Assembly: GCF_002874775.1 (NCBI RefSeq)
Contig: NZ_CP020991.1
Coordinates: 1,950,014 to 2,014,013 of the forward strand
DNA length: 64,000 nt
From: Monoglobus pectinilyticus
GTDB taxonomy: Bacteria; Bacillota; Clostridia; Monoglobales; Monoglobaceae
Direction of reading: 5' to 3'
The translations under genes and the position numbers were made by a program. Positions 17,603 to 27,377 of the stretch are shown here, in pieces (the first letter of the stretch is position 1; every line of letters starts with the position of its first letter). The notes beneath the pieces were generated by a model. It was not told where the DNA came from and made no database searches. It saw nothing but the letters and a program-made list of their open reading frames with translations.

Positions 17603-18772
17603 ATGAGTCATTTTAAAAGATTGATTATTCGCGCGCCTAAGTATATATGGTACCTTTTCTGTTTGGTTATATTTTATCCAATAGGGAGAATAGCAAAAGT
17701 CTTATTCCCAAAATACCGTGATGTTTGGATAGTTTCTGAGCGCGGCTCAGACGCCAGAGATAATGGGTACCATTTTTTTAAATATATAAGAGAAAATCAT
17801 CCTGAAATTAAAGCGTATTATATAATTGAAAAAAATTCGGCGGATTACCATAAAGTTGCTAAACTTGGTAATATCGTCAAATATAAAAGTTTAAAACATC
17901 ATTTTCTCTTTGCAGTTTCTGAATATAAAATAAGCAGTCACATTTTTGGATATTCGCCTGATGTGTTGAGTTACAACCGTTTTCAGAAATTGGGTCTCAT
18001 CAGGGGAAAGCTGGTATTTCTTCAGCATGGTATAATAGTTAATGATATTGAGTGGATGTTTTATCCGAAAACTAAACTTGATTTATTTGTTTGCGGAGCA
18101 CGTCCTGAATATGAAGCAGTTATTAAAAGATATGGATATCCCAGCGGTGTCGTGAAATATCTCGGATTGTGCAGATATGACGCTTTAAATAAACCGTGTG
18201 TTCTAAAAAATAGAATATTATTAATGCCTACTTGGCGTATCGACGTGTGTGCGGTGGGGAACCGTGATAAGTTTACTCAATCTGAGTATTATAGAAAACT
18301 CCAAAGTTTTATTAATAATCAGAATTTAATTGATTATCTTGACAAAAACGACCTTGAACTTGTTTTTTATCCTCATTTTGAAATACAAAGATTTTTAAAA
18401 GATTTTCATTCTGTGAGTCCGAGAGTCATAATCGCTTCGTTTAACGACTATGATGTACAGGAATTGCTTATGAATTCTAAGATGCTGATTACAGATTTTT
18501 CAAGTGTATTTTTTGATTTTGCATATATGGGAAAACCAATAGTTTATTATCAATTTGATGATATTCATTATGCACATGGTTATTTTGACTATGGCGGGGA
18601 TGGTTTTGGTCCGGTTTTGAAGACCGAAGATGAGGTTATAAATTATTTAGCAGAAAAGGTGAACGACGGATTTTTAGTTGATGATATGTATAAAGCGAGA
18701 GCCGAAACATTTTTTGAGATTAGAGACGATAACAACTGTGAACGTAACTTTAATGCAATATTGTCTTTGTAG
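17603..18772 (+). CDS. CDP-glycerol glycerophosphotransferase family protein (TagF-like)
   Basis: 389 residues with an N-terminal membrane-associating segment (YIWYLFCLVIFYPIGRI). Family motifs are ERGSDARDNGYHFFKY, FLQHGIIVNDIEWM, LMPTWR, a His near VFYPHFE, and ITDFSSVFFDFAYMGKPIVYYQFD. TagB/TagF enzymes transfer glycerol phosphate from CDP-glycerol in teichoic acid synthesis; here, in a polysaccharide locus, it more likely decorates or links the polymer. No CDP-glycerol synthase (tagD) is in view. The ATG is preceded by GGTGG, a modest ribosome site. Confidence 0.88.
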   Translation: MSHFKRLIIRAPKYIWYLFCLVIFYPIGRIAKVLFPKYRDVWIVSERGSDARDNGYHFFKYIRENHPEIKAYYIIEKNSADYHKVAKLGNIVKYKSLKHHFLFAVSEYKISSHIFGYSPDVLSYNRFQKLGLIRGKLVFLQHGIIVNDIEWMFYPKTKLDLFVCGARPEYEAVIKRYGYPSGVVKYLGLCRYDALNKPCVLKNRILLMPTWRIDVCAVGNRDKFTQSEYYRKLQSFINNQNLIDYLDKNDLELVFYPHFEIQRFLKDFHSVSPRVIIASFNDYDVQELLMNSKMLITDFSSVFFDFAYMGKPIVYYQFDDIHYAHGYFDYGGDGFGPVLKTEDEVINYLAEKVNDGFLVDDMYKARAETFFEIRDDNNCERNFNAILSL

Positions 18773-18810
18773 AAAGTTTGGCCGGCTCGAATCAACAGAC
18801 AAGGAGAATA

Positions 18811-20190
18811 ATGTTTATGTCTAATTTGCAGAACAGGCAAAATTCTAAAATTCTTGCGGCGTTTTATATTGTCTGTTTCGCTTTGGCGGTTGTTCTTGAT
18901 TCGGGATTTGGAAGCAGTAATGCAAAAGCAATAACGCTGGTTACAGTTATTCTTGCAGCGGCTGTAATATTTATTACGGCAGATTTTAATAATCTCGGCA
19001 ATATATCCGGATTTATGGTTGTGTATGGAATATGGCTTACTGTTGTGCTTGTCTATTCCTTTATAATATGGATACTTAATTTTGAAACAGTGTCATATAT
19101 GATGAGGGGCTGTTCAAAAATAGTATTTCAGTTTATAATGATACTTAATATATTTGCTGCAGCATATTTGTTTGGTGAAAAAGGCATACACTATATGTTC
19201 TGGGGGCTGGCGCTGGGCAATCTTGCTATAGCTTTGGTTTTGGTTCCGCGGTATCCGATTTCAGAAATAGTATCATCTGTAACCGTTTTTCTAACCCAGG
19301 GCGGAACTGCGGAAGGATATATGAAAGGGTTAGAAATTCATGATGTAACGTTTACTTATGGATTTTTTCTGATTTACTTTATTTTCTTTGATAAGATAAG
19401 TTCAAAGAAGATGAAAGTCATAAATATAATTTTGGCTTTGTTTTTGTTCGGTCTTGGATTTAAGAGAATCGCTATAGCTAGTTGTTTTTTAATGCTGCTG
19501 GCTGCATGGGGGCTTGAAAAGCTTACTCCCCGTGTGCAGTTTGGTATAATGAAAACTATACTTATATGCGGAGTGATTTTTTCATTTTTATATTTATTCA
19601 GCATAAAATATAATATTTTTATGATGATAATGGATAAACTCGGTGTGGATGTAATGGGCAGAAATGTTTTATATGGAGCTGTTGACAAATATTATAAGAT
19701 TTCTCCGACTTATATTGGTCACGGCTTTGAGTATGTCCATATGATGATGGCAGAAATCAGGCAGGAAGGCGGTAAAGCCTTTAACGGCATGATTGACTTG
19801 CATAATGATTTTATGCGTGTGTATATTGAAATGGGATTTTGGGGATTTTTTGCCTGGGGATGGTATACTCTGATTTTTCAATATAATTGGATAAAATCAA
19901 AGTTTGGACTGGAAACGGTAAGATTATTTTTTCTTTGTGAATTATATATCTTTTTGACTTATATGACTGACAATACATTATTTTATTTCTATACAGGAAC
20001 CGTTTTGCGGCTGATTCCAATGTGTTATGCTCTTCACATTGGAAAGGAGAACAGTTTGGGAAAAGGGAAGCTTAAAAGAAAGCTTGTTGTTTTAAATGAT
20101 GGGGAAAAGAGTGAATTTGAGATTTTATCAAAGCGCGGAGAAGAAAGTGTAACTTTATATAAGAAAAAGCTAAACCATAAACTGCGGTAA
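18811..20190 (+). CDS. O-antigen ligase/polymerase-like membrane protein (Wzy-type)
   Basis: 459 residues from ATG 18811, with AAGGAG 5 bases upstream. The in-frame TTG at 18778 has no ribosome site. About 10-12 hydrophobic helices, with a large loop around DKYYKISPTYIGHGFEYVH and LHNDFMRVYIEMGFWGFFAWG, the latter resembling the conserved H-x-D/HNxxL motif of O-antigen ligases and Wzy polymerases. It is expected to polymerise flipped repeat units outside the membrane. Wzy proteins diverge strongly, so the assignment rests on topology plus context (flippase and Wzz-like neighbours). Confidence 0.75.
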   Translation: MFMSNLQNRQNSKILAAFYIVCFALAVVLDSGFGSSNAKAITLVTVILAAAVIFITADFNNLGNISGFMVVYGIWLTVVLVYSFIIWILNFETVSYMMRGCSKIVFQFIMILNIFAAAYLFGEKGIHYMFWGLALGNLAIALVLVPRYPISEIVSSVTVFLTQGGTAEGYMKGLEIHDVTFTYGFFLIYFIFFDKISSKKMKVINIILALFLFGLGFKRIAIASCFLMLLAAWGLEKLTPRVQFGIMKTILICGVIFSFLYLFSIKYNIFMMIMDKLGVDVMGRNVLYGAVDKYYKISPTYIGHGFEYVHMMMAEIRQEGGKAFNGMIDLHNDFMRVYIEMGFWGFFAWGWYTLIFQYNWIKSKFGLETVRLFFLCELYIFLTYMTDNTLFYFYTGTVLRLIPMCYALHIGKENSLGKGKLKRKLVVLNDGEKSEFEILSKRGEESVTLYKKKLNHKLR

Positions 20191-20230
20191 GACGAAAGTC
20201 TTGTCATTATTACTAAGTTGGGTGATTTTA

Positions 20231-21667
20231 TTGATAATTTTTGAAAAGTTAAAGGAATATATTAAAGAAGATTTTGGAAAATTCAAAAATATGAATATAA
20301 AAAAATCTGTTTTGAATAAAAAAGAATATATGGAAAACACAGCTGTAGTTGCAGAAAAAGACCCTGCTAAACTTGGGCTTTCATCGACAAAAACTATTGT
20401 GTTTTTGTTATGGAAAAAGAAGTTTAAGATTATTTTTTCTACAATAGCATTTATGTTGATTTTGTGTGTCTTTTTTGCGTATCAAAGCGGAAACACCGTA
20501 AATACTACAATGTCTTTGAATTATGAGGAGGGTTCTAAAGGTCTTAATCCAAATTCAACAAGATTTAATATGTATGAGCTAAAATCAAATGCGGTTTTAG
20601 AACGTGCGATACAATATTTGGGACTCACAGGAGATATAACTCCTGAGCAGCTTTCAGAGCATATTTCTGTAGGGAACGCAAATTCAAAAGCTATTAATAC
20701 CGAGGAGAGCAATTATTTTATCTCAACAAGTTTTAATGTTTCGTATACCAAAAATAAAGAAGCAAAAAAATATTCTGCTAAAGATATTATGACCATGATT
20801 TGCAAAGCTTATAATGATGTATTTCACGAGAATTATGCCGATAAAAAGACTGCGCTTACTTATAATATGGCTGATATAACCGATATGGAATATGTTGAAA
20901 TAGGCGATGAGCTTACAATATTAGCAAATCAAATGGATGAGTATTTGTCCGGCAGAGTTTCAGAAAATGGTACATACAAATCAGTAGAGACGGGACAGAC
21001 GTTCCAGACGGTAAAGAGAATGGTACAAAACTTGCTGGAATATGACATTTCAAAATATAAATCGTTTGTTCTTGAAACAGGTCTTGCTAAGGAAAAGGAG
21101 CAGTTTATTCAGACTTTGTATTATAAAAATTCTGTTCTTGATATGCAGTATCAAAAATCTATGGCGGATTACAGTGTGCGTCAGGACGGCATATCAAAAT
21201 ACGATGAAGCTATGATAGGAACTGTTATGATACCGGCTGTCAATGAGAAAAACGAATATTATATGTCCAGAACCAATATAGGTATTGATTATCTGGCAAA
21301 AGATGCTGAATTTCATTTGTCAGCGGCAAAGGACACGTTAAAAGAAATTGAGATAAATACAGATATAATAAATAAGTTAAGTGAGAGAACTCCGGCTGTT
21401 GGGGATTATGAAAAGGCTGAGGAAATGCTCAAAAATATAAATAATGAGTTTAAAAATATTTCTGAGATTGCACTTGCCACAGACAGGGAATATATTAAAT
21501 ATAAAACTAAGGATTATTTAACATTTAAAAACGTAGAGCTATCTTTAGTTCAGAAGTTATCACTTAAAAAGGTAATAGCTTTGGGCGCTGTATTTTTTGT
21601 TTTAATTTGTGCTTTGTTCTATTTTATGAGCAAAAGAAAGCTTAGAAATAGGAGGGCGCACGTATGA
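20231..21667 (+). CDS. Wzz-like polysaccharide chain-length/co-polymerase protein
   Basis: 478 residues from TTG 20231, chosen because GGGTGA lies 6 bases upstream; a TTG at 20201 and ATGs at 20291 and 20330 are alternatives, so the start is uncertain. Two transmembrane segments (about 60-85 and near the C-terminus, KVIALGAVFFVLICALFYF) flank an extracytoplasmic domain with coiled-coil character, the layout of Wzz/YveK proteins. Its last codon overlaps the next gene (ATGA-type), showing co-translation with the Wzz-GGDEF fusion. No tyrosine kinase (CpsD) partner is present in the window. Confidence 0.7.
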   Translation: MIIFEKLKEYIKEDFGKFKNMNIKKSVLNKKEYMENTAVVAEKDPAKLGLSSTKTIVFLLWKKKFKIIFSTIAFMLILCVFFAYQSGNTVNTTMSLNYEEGSKGLNPNSTRFNMYELKSNAVLERAIQYLGLTGDITPEQLSEHISVGNANSKAINTEESNYFISTSFNVSYTKNKEAKKYSAKDIMTMICKAYNDVFHENYADKKTALTYNMADITDMEYVEIGDELTILANQMDEYLSGRVSENGTYKSVETGQTFQTVKRMVQNLLEYDISKYKSFVLETGLAKEKEQFIQTLYYKNSVLDMQYQKSMADYSVRQDGISKYDEAMIGTVMIPAVNEKNEYYMSRTNIGIDYLAKDAEFHLSAAKDTLKEIEINTDIINKLSERTPAVGDYEKAEEMLKNINNEFKNISEIALATDREYIKYKTKDYLTFKNVELSLVQKLSLKKVIALGAVFFVLICALFYFMSKRKLRNRRAHV

Positions 21668-24306
21668 GAAACTTTGAAATTTTAAGATATATAAAAAAAT
21701 GGAAATATTTGATTGTGATTGTTTGTATCTTGGGCGCCGTTCTCGTTTATCAGTATGCTATGTCAAAACAGACGTATACGGCGCAGACTGTTTTAAGATA
21801 TTCTAATTCAGAGGCAAGCAATGGTTTGACTCCCAGCGGAGATAGTTTGGATGTCAGTGAGATTTATTCGTCAAAGGTAATAACCGGAGTTCTTGAGGAT
21901 TTGGATTTAAATACCGGAGCTGATTCTATTCGTTCTAAGTGCGCTGTGGAGCCAATTATTCCGGCAGATGAAGAGTCAAGAAAAGAAGCGATACTAAAAG
22001 ACGGAGAAGAATATGTGTATCATCCGACTGATTACTTAGTTACGTTCAGCGTTGGAAGTGATTACAGCAAAGGGTATGCTGCAAGCGTTCTTGATTCTAT
22101 TTTAAAAAATTATTTTATTAATTACGGAGAAAAATATATAAATCAGACAGTTTTGCCGAATAATGCTTCAAATATTGAAAGCGGCAGTTATGATTATATT
22201 GAGAGCGCAGAAATCTTGGATACCTCTGCTACTGATATTTATAATTATTTGTATGACAAAAAGTTTCATTATCCGGCTTTTAGGTCTGCGGCTACAGGAT
22301 ATTCATTTAACGACCTCTATAATATGTATAAAGAGGAGCTGAACTATAATATTCCTGAGTTGTACTCTAAGATTTTAAATCAAAAAGTGTCTAAGGACCA
22401 ATCAGTTTTGATTAAAGATTATAGAAACCGAATAAGCCAGTATCAGATTGATTTAGCTAACCTTTCAGAAAAAATAGACCCGCTTTATGCTCTTATAACT
22501 CAGTACAGTCAAAAAAGTAAGGAGGGTATACAGTACCACTATGGAAAGGGTACTGATTCTGATAATACAAGCGATTATATATTAAAGGATGTATATGAAG
22601 ATGAATACAAACATCAGATTAATACTGAAACTACATATGACGCACTTATAAATCAGTATGTTTCTCTTGAAATTGACCGCCAGTATACGCAGGTTGATAA
22701 AGAACACAGAGAAGAACTTTTAAATATCTTTGAAACGGCTGAGCCGGCTTCAAATGCTGACGAAGCAATAAAAGAGATACAAAACAATATGAAAGAACTT
22801 ATTGACAGTCTGGATAAGAATTATGAAATTGTTGAAAAGACAGTAGATGAATTCAATCAATATCTAGGCGCGTCAAATATTACTTCTCTCACCAGTATTA
22901 ATGTGAACGAGAGAATAAATATTAAGCTTTATTTAATGATAGCTGTAGTGTTGTTCTTAATTTGCGGCTGTCTCGGCGCTATTTTGCTCGGTCGTATGCA
23001 GGACTTTATTGAATATCTTATGTATATGGACAGAAAGACTAAGCTGCCGAATCGTGCAAAGTGTGATATGCTGATAAATCAGTATGAAGAAAAACCGTTG
23101 CCTGATAACTTTACCTTTATACTTATCCGCCTTGATGTTTTGAAGGCAGTAAACAGTCAAATAGGAAGAACAGCAGGCGATACTCTGCTTGGAGAGTTTG
23201 GACAGATTTTGCGTGAGACTGCTGAAGACTACGGTTTTGTAGGCTATAATGGAAGCGACCAGTTTATGTGTATGTTTGAAAACTGCAGTTATAAAAAGGC
23301 CGAAATGTTTATTGATGTTCTGACGAGTTATGTTGAGCATTATAATTCCCAAAATCCAAAACAGGATATAGCATTTTCTTATGCTATTGAAGAAACAAGA
23401 AATAAGGGTATATATGACGCAAGAGGTTTAATAAGCGCATCGTTCCGCGATATAAATGCAAATACAAATATTAAAAGTGAAAGAGCAGAAAATTATGATG
23501 ACAGAAATGACGGCGGAGACGATGATGGACCCGGAGGCGGAGTAAATCCAAAGAATAAGTCTCCCAAAAACGGACCTAATGACAACAGCACATGTGCAGG
23601 CGATACAACGATAAGTAAAAATCCACAAAAACACAGCAAAAATAAAAATCACAGTGGTTCAAAAAACAGTGTTGTTAAGCATACTAAAACTGTCAGCCAA
23701 GATGTCAAAAGCGATATTTATACAGGGGCAGAACAGAATAGCAGAGGAGTGTATAATGAGGAGATAGTTAAGCTGGTAACGGATGCTGTTATGGCAGGAA
23801 TAAGGGCGGAACGTGCGTCTGAGAAAAAAGAAACTATTCCCGGACGTTCCTCTGGCATCAAATATAACTCAAAAAATATTTCGGATAGCTATCCTTCTAT
23901 TGAGTGGACGGATTCTAAGAATGATAAGTCGAATGTGAAATATAAGGCTGTAACAGAAACGGTGTCTAATGTTAATAAAGATAACGTCTCTAATTCTAAA
24001 GAATCTGTTATGTCAAAACCTGATAATATTAAAAGCGTAGATGAACCAAAAAAAGATATTCAGGCAAAATTGAATACTAAAGTTGAACACGATATGGTTT
24101 CTGATACCTCAGAAAATATCGAAGAAGTTAAGGTTCTTGTAAGAGAAAGTACGAATAATATTAAAGATTCAAGCGTCATATCGAAAATTGATGATAATAA
24201 TCCTTATGCGCCTAAGCCGAGAGTGAAAAAATCATATCGGAGCAAAAAGTCTGAGGAGCCAAAGAGCTTGAATCTTGATATGTATGCTCCAAAAAAGAAA
24301 AAATAA
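21664..24306 (+). CDS. Wzz-like protein fused to a degenerate GGDEF domain, with long disordered tail
   Basis: 880 residues. Residues 1-440 repeat the Wzz layout: a transmembrane helix at about 15-33, an extracytoplasmic region starting TYTAQTVLRYSNSEASNGLTP-like sequence shared with the previous protein, and a second helix at about 422-440. A cytoplasmic GGDEF-type domain follows (about 455-600): DRKTKLPNRAKCDMLI for DxLTGLPNR, IRLDVLKAVN for the metal site, AGDTLLGEFGQIL, and NGSDQF in place of GGDEF. Loss of the second Gly and Glu and of the first metal Asp predicts no cyclase activity; no RxxD inhibitory site is seen. Residues about 605-880 are a polar, low-complexity, Lys/Asn/Ser-rich tail. 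Likely a sensor-type coupling of polymer assembly to cyclic-di-GMP or a protein partner. Confidence 0.8.
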   Translation: MRNFEILRYIKKWKYLIVIVCILGAVLVYQYAMSKQTYTAQTVLRYSNSEASNGLTPSGDSLDVSEIYSSKVITGVLEDLDLNTGADSIRSKCAVEPIIPADEESRKEAILKDGEEYVYHPTDYLVTFSVGSDYSKGYAASVLDSILKNYFINYGEKYINQTVLPNNASNIESGSYDYIESAEILDTSATDIYNYLYDKKFHYPAFRSAATGYSFNDLYNMYKEELNYNIPELYSKILNQKVSKDQSVLIKDYRNRISQYQIDLANLSEKIDPLYALITQYSQKSKEGIQYHYGKGTDSDNTSDYILKDVYEDEYKHQINTETTYDALINQYVSLEIDRQYTQVDKEHREELLNIFETAEPASNADEAIKEIQNNMKELIDSLDKNYEIVEKTVDEFNQYLGASNITSLTSINVNERINIKLYLMIAVVLFLICGCLGAILLGRMQDFIEYLMYMDRKTKLPNRAKCDMLINQYEEKPLPDNFTFILIRLDVLKAVNSQIGRTAGDTLLGEFGQILRETAEDYGFVGYNGSDQFMCMFENCSYKKAEMFIDVLTSYVEHYNSQNPKQDIAFSYAIEETRNKGIYDARGLISASFRDINANTNIKSERAENYDDRNDGGDDDGPGGGVNPKNKSPKNGPNDNSTCAGDTTISKNPQKHSKNKNHSGSKNSVVKHTKTVSQDVKSDIYTGAEQNSRGVYNEEIVKLVTDAVMAGIRAERASEKKETIPGRSSGIKYNSKNISDSYPSIEWTDSKNDKSNVKYKAVTETVSNVNKDNVSNSKESVMSKPDNIKSVDEPKKDIQAKLNTKVEHDMVSDTSENIEEVKVLVRESTNNIKDSSVISKIDDNNPYAPKPRVKKSYRSKKSEEPKSLNLDMYAPKKKK

Positions 24307-24342
24307 TAAAATCAGAGACCGTTATATTGGAGAGATAAGTCT

Positions 24343-25191
24343 ATGAAGAAATACTTTGAATTGTTTTCAAAATATAAGTGGCGTATTATTGCGGTAATAT
24401 TGATAATTGTCCTCGCAGTCTGTGCGTTTAATTTACTGAACCAATCTGAAATAGATGTAACATTTTATCAGGTGCGTTCAGATAAGGTTTCAGACAATAT
24501 CCGCATAGTCGTGCTTGCAGATTTGCACCTTAAAGAGTTTGGTAAGGATAATATAAGGCTTGTGGAACAGATTGATAAGCTGACTCCTGATATTATAGCA
24601 TGTGTGGGTGATATGAACAATCTGAAAAATGACGATTACAGCGTTGTGACAAATCTTTGTGAAAAGCTCGTGAATATTGCACCTGTTTACTATGCTTTGG
24701 GAAATAATGAGTACGAGGCTAAATTATTTAAAGATTCTAATATAACCAAAGACCTTAAGGTTGTTGGAGTACATGTTTTAGACGACGCGTCTGAAATAGT
24801 TGACATAAAGGATACAAAATTGAACATAGGCGGACTTTCTCAGGGACCGGAGCAGTTTGAGAGATATGGTCATCAATTTTTTGATAAGTATATTGAGGAA
24901 GATTACTTTAAACTTTTACTGGTTCACTATCCCGATGAGTTTATGGGAATTTTAGAAGATTATCCTATAGATTTGGCTCTTTGCGGTCATGCTCACGGTG
25001 GTCAGGTGCGAATTCCGTTTGTTGGGGGACTTTATGCGACGGGACAGGGATTCTTCCCCAAGCTTGTTGACGGTTTTCATCAAATAGGAAACAGTAATGT
25101 GATTATCAGCAGAGGGCTTGGAAGCTCGCATATTATTCCGAGAATCAATAATAAACCGGAGCTTTGCGTTGTAGATTTATGCTGGTATTAG
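24343..25191 (+). CDS. Membrane-anchored metallophosphoesterase
   Basis: 282 residues. One N-terminal transmembrane helix (about 13-32) is followed by a calcineurin-like phosphoesterase domain with dimetal motifs in order: ADLHLKEFG, VGDMNN, LGNNEYE, HYPDEF and CGHAHGGQVR. The family (YkoQ/YaeI type) hydrolyses phosphodiesters or phosphomonoesters, often of lipid-linked substrates. Its place in the exopolysaccharide locus suggests processing of a lipid or glycan phosphate at the membrane, which is inference. The next gene follows 15 bases later. Confidence 0.88.
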   Translation: MKKYFELFSKYKWRIIAVILIIVLAVCAFNLLNQSEIDVTFYQVRSDKVSDNIRIVVLADLHLKEFGKDNIRLVEQIDKLTPDIIACVGDMNNLKNDDYSVVTNLCEKLVNIAPVYYALGNNEYEAKLFKDSNITKDLKVVGVHVLDDASEIVDIKDTKLNIGGLSQGPEQFERYGHQFFDKYIEEDYFKLLLVHYPDEFMGILEDYPIDLALCGHAHGGQVRIPFVGGLYATGQGFFPKLVDGFHQIGNSNVIISRGLGSSHIIPRINNKPELCVVDLCWY

Positions 25192-25206
25192 TATAGGGGA
25201 CTGGTT

Positions 25207-26232
25207 ATGGAAGAACAATTAGTTAGTATTATAGTGCCGGTTTATAACATGGCGGAAGTATTATATACTTCCGCCAAGACTTTTATAAATCAAACTTATA
25301 AAAATTTAGAAATAATTATGATTGACGACGGTTCTGCTGATGACAGTTTAAGAGTTATGCAGCAATTGGCAGCTGCAGATACTAGAATAAGAGTTTATCA
25401 TCAAGAAAACCAAGGAGCAGCCGGAGCGAGAAACACAGGAATGTCACATGCGTCCGGTAAGTATTACTACTTTCCGGACGCTGATGATAGAATCAAGGAA
25501 AACGCCGTGGAAAAGCTTGTTTCTGCTATTGAGAATACTGGGGCTGATATGGCAGTTTGCGGATATGAATGGGTGAACGGTCAAGATGAATGTATAATGA
25601 GAAAATCGTATAAGCCTAAATATTTCAGCGGTAAATATATTCGTGAAAATTATGATGAGTTTATTGACCGTGACAGTGAATATGGTATATATGGCAGTAT
25701 GGCGAACAAGCTGTATAGGGCTGAGATTATAAAGAATAATAAATTATCTGTTCCTAAAATCAGTAAGAGCGAAGATGAAGCGTTTAATATTTTGTTTCTG
25801 TCAAATGCCGGTTCGGTATGTTTTATTGAGGACGTGCTTTATTATTATTATATGTCTGGGATAGTTAAAAAGGGAGAAAAGTATTTAAAGAATTATATTG
25901 AAAGCGTTGCAGCTTTTAAAAATTTACAGATGAATGTAGTTTATAATTGGAATAGAGACAATAAAAAAGTTTTGGAGAAAATATGCAGAAATTTGGCGGT
26001 AAACTTTGATATATATATTCAAATGCTGTTTCTCGCTATTCCAAGATATAAAGTGTTTAAAAGATATAAAGCGGTAAAAAACGTTGTGGAAGTTTTTAAT
26101 AATGAACTTCCCTGCAGAGAGTTTGAGCCTGATTTTAGAAAGTATAAATATTTAGTTGATAAAAAAATAATCAGGCTTTGCATTATTGAGGATTTAAAGG
26201 TAATGAGTGAAATAAAAAACAACGCAAAATAA
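25207..26232 (+). CDS. Glycosyltransferase family 2 (first of a tandem pair)
   Basis: 341 residues. The GT-A fold opens with VSIIVPVYNMAEVLYTSAKT, then IMIDDGSADDS, a GAAGARNTGMSHASGKY nucleotide-binding segment and the metal motif FPDADD. The C-terminal 130 residues are specific to this protein and its neighbour. It is about 12 bases upstream of a paralogue with the same order of motifs, so the two probably arose by duplication. Sugar specificity is unknown. Confidence 0.9.
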   Translation: MEEQLVSIIVPVYNMAEVLYTSAKTFINQTYKNLEIIMIDDGSADDSLRVMQQLAAADTRIRVYHQENQGAAGARNTGMSHASGKYYYFPDADDRIKENAVEKLVSAIENTGADMAVCGYEWVNGQDECIMRKSYKPKYFSGKYIRENYDEFIDRDSEYGIYGSMANKLYRAEIIKNNKLSVPKISKSEDEAFNILFLSNAGSVCFIEDVLYYYYMSGIVKKGEKYLKNYIESVAAFKNLQMNVVYNWNRDNKKVLEKICRNLAVNFDIYIQMLFLAIPRYKVFKRYKAVKNVVEVFNNELPCREFEPDFRKYKYLVDKKIIRLCIIEDLKVMSEIKNNAK

Positions 26233-26252
26233 AACATTGGGGGATGAATGTT

Positions 26253-27275
26253 ATGCAAAAACCTCTCGTAAGCATAATTATGCCTGTATATAATATGGGT
26301 GAACATTTAAGAAAGTCGGTTCCGTCGGTACTTAATCAAACTTATCAAAATATTGAACTTATTCTTGTGGATGACGGTTCAAAGGATAATAGTCTGGAAG
26401 TGTGCAGAGAACTGGCGGTTAAAGATAACAGAATAAAGGTTTTTCATCAGGACAATCAGGGGTCGGGTCCGGCTCGTAATACCGGAATAAAAAATGCAGC
26501 AGGAAAATACGCTTATTTTCCGGACGCTGACGATTGTATGGTGCCGAACGCAATTGAGTCGCTCATAGAAAAGTTTGAAAAATATTCCTGCGATATGATA
26601 GTGTTTGGTTATAAAATGATATTCAGCGATGGGACTGAAAGAAAGTTCAATGATTATCCAAACGAAGTTTTTACCGGGAGTTATGTGAGACAGAATTATG
26701 ACATATTCACAGGCGATAAACGCAGATGGGAAGTTCAGGGTGCGCCGTGGAATAAGATTTTCAGCCTGGATATAATTAAGTCGAATAATGTTGAGTTCCC
26801 GGCTTTAAGACGGAACCAGGATGAAGTATTTGTAATGCGTTATGTGAATTCGGCTGAAAAGATAGCCTTAATTGATGAGATATTTTATATTCATTATCCC
26901 AATGATATGCGGCTGGCATTTAATAAATTCCCGATTGATTATTTTGAAATAGTCAGTAGTTTGAACGGATTCAGAATGGAATACATATATAGCTGGAATC
27001 CTGAGAATCGTCAGGTATTGAATGATATTTGTTCAGGCTTTATCCAGAGCACAACAAAAAGCATGATGCTTCTCTTTAACCCAAAATGGGAGTTAAGCTT
27101 TAAGGAGCGGTATAAAAGATTTAAAGAAATTTCTGTAAGATGTGTAAAAGAGATGCCGGATAAAGATTATAAGTCTGATTCTACAATGTTTAAACTTATG
27201 AAAAGCAAGCATTATTTTTTGCTTTATATAGTAGTATATTTTGCGCTTAGAAAAAATAAAAAATATATAAGATAA
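26253..27275 (+). CDS. Glycosyltransferase family 2 (second of a tandem pair)
   Basis: 340 residues from ATG 26253; the in-frame ATG at 26244 sits directly on the GGGGG ribosome site and is unlikely. Motifs: VSIIMPVYNMGEHLRKSVPS, ILVDDGSKDNS, GSGPARNTGIKNAAGKY, FPDADD, and a basic C-terminus. It ends the exopolysaccharide locus and is followed by a terminator made of an IS-end-like palindrome. Confidence 0.9.
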   Translation: MQKPLVSIIMPVYNMGEHLRKSVPSVLNQTYQNIELILVDDGSKDNSLEVCRELAVKDNRIKVFHQDNQGSGPARNTGIKNAAGKYAYFPDADDCMVPNAIESLIEKFEKYSCDMIVFGYKMIFSDGTERKFNDYPNEVFTGSYVRQNYDIFTGDKRRWEVQGAPWNKIFSLDIIKSNNVEFPALRRNQDEVFVMRYVNSAEKIALIDEIFYIHYPNDMRLAFNKFPIDYFEIVSSLNGFRMEYIYSWNPENRQVLNDICSGFIQSTTKSMMLLFNPKWELSFKERYKRFKEISVRCVKEMPDKDYKSDSTMFKLMKSKHYFLLYIVVYFALRKNKKYIR

Positions 27276-27334
27276 AAATTAGATATAATATGCACCATAA
27301 AAAGTGTTTAACTTTTAGTGGTGCATATTTTTAT
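27272..27334 (+). repeat. IS150-end-like palindrome acting as terminator (copy B)
   Basis: The core arms AATATGCACCA-TA-AAAAGT (27287-27305) and ACTTTT-AG-TGGTGCATATT (27311-27329) flank a GTTTA loop, and a T run follows. Flanking ATAAAAAT/ATTTTTAT can extend the pairing. Same family as the copies at 8008, 38203 and 59838. Confidence 0.75.
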
Positions 27335-27377
27335 GGTAAAAAAGCAGCAATTTGCTGAATGAGCCAATATTTATTTT

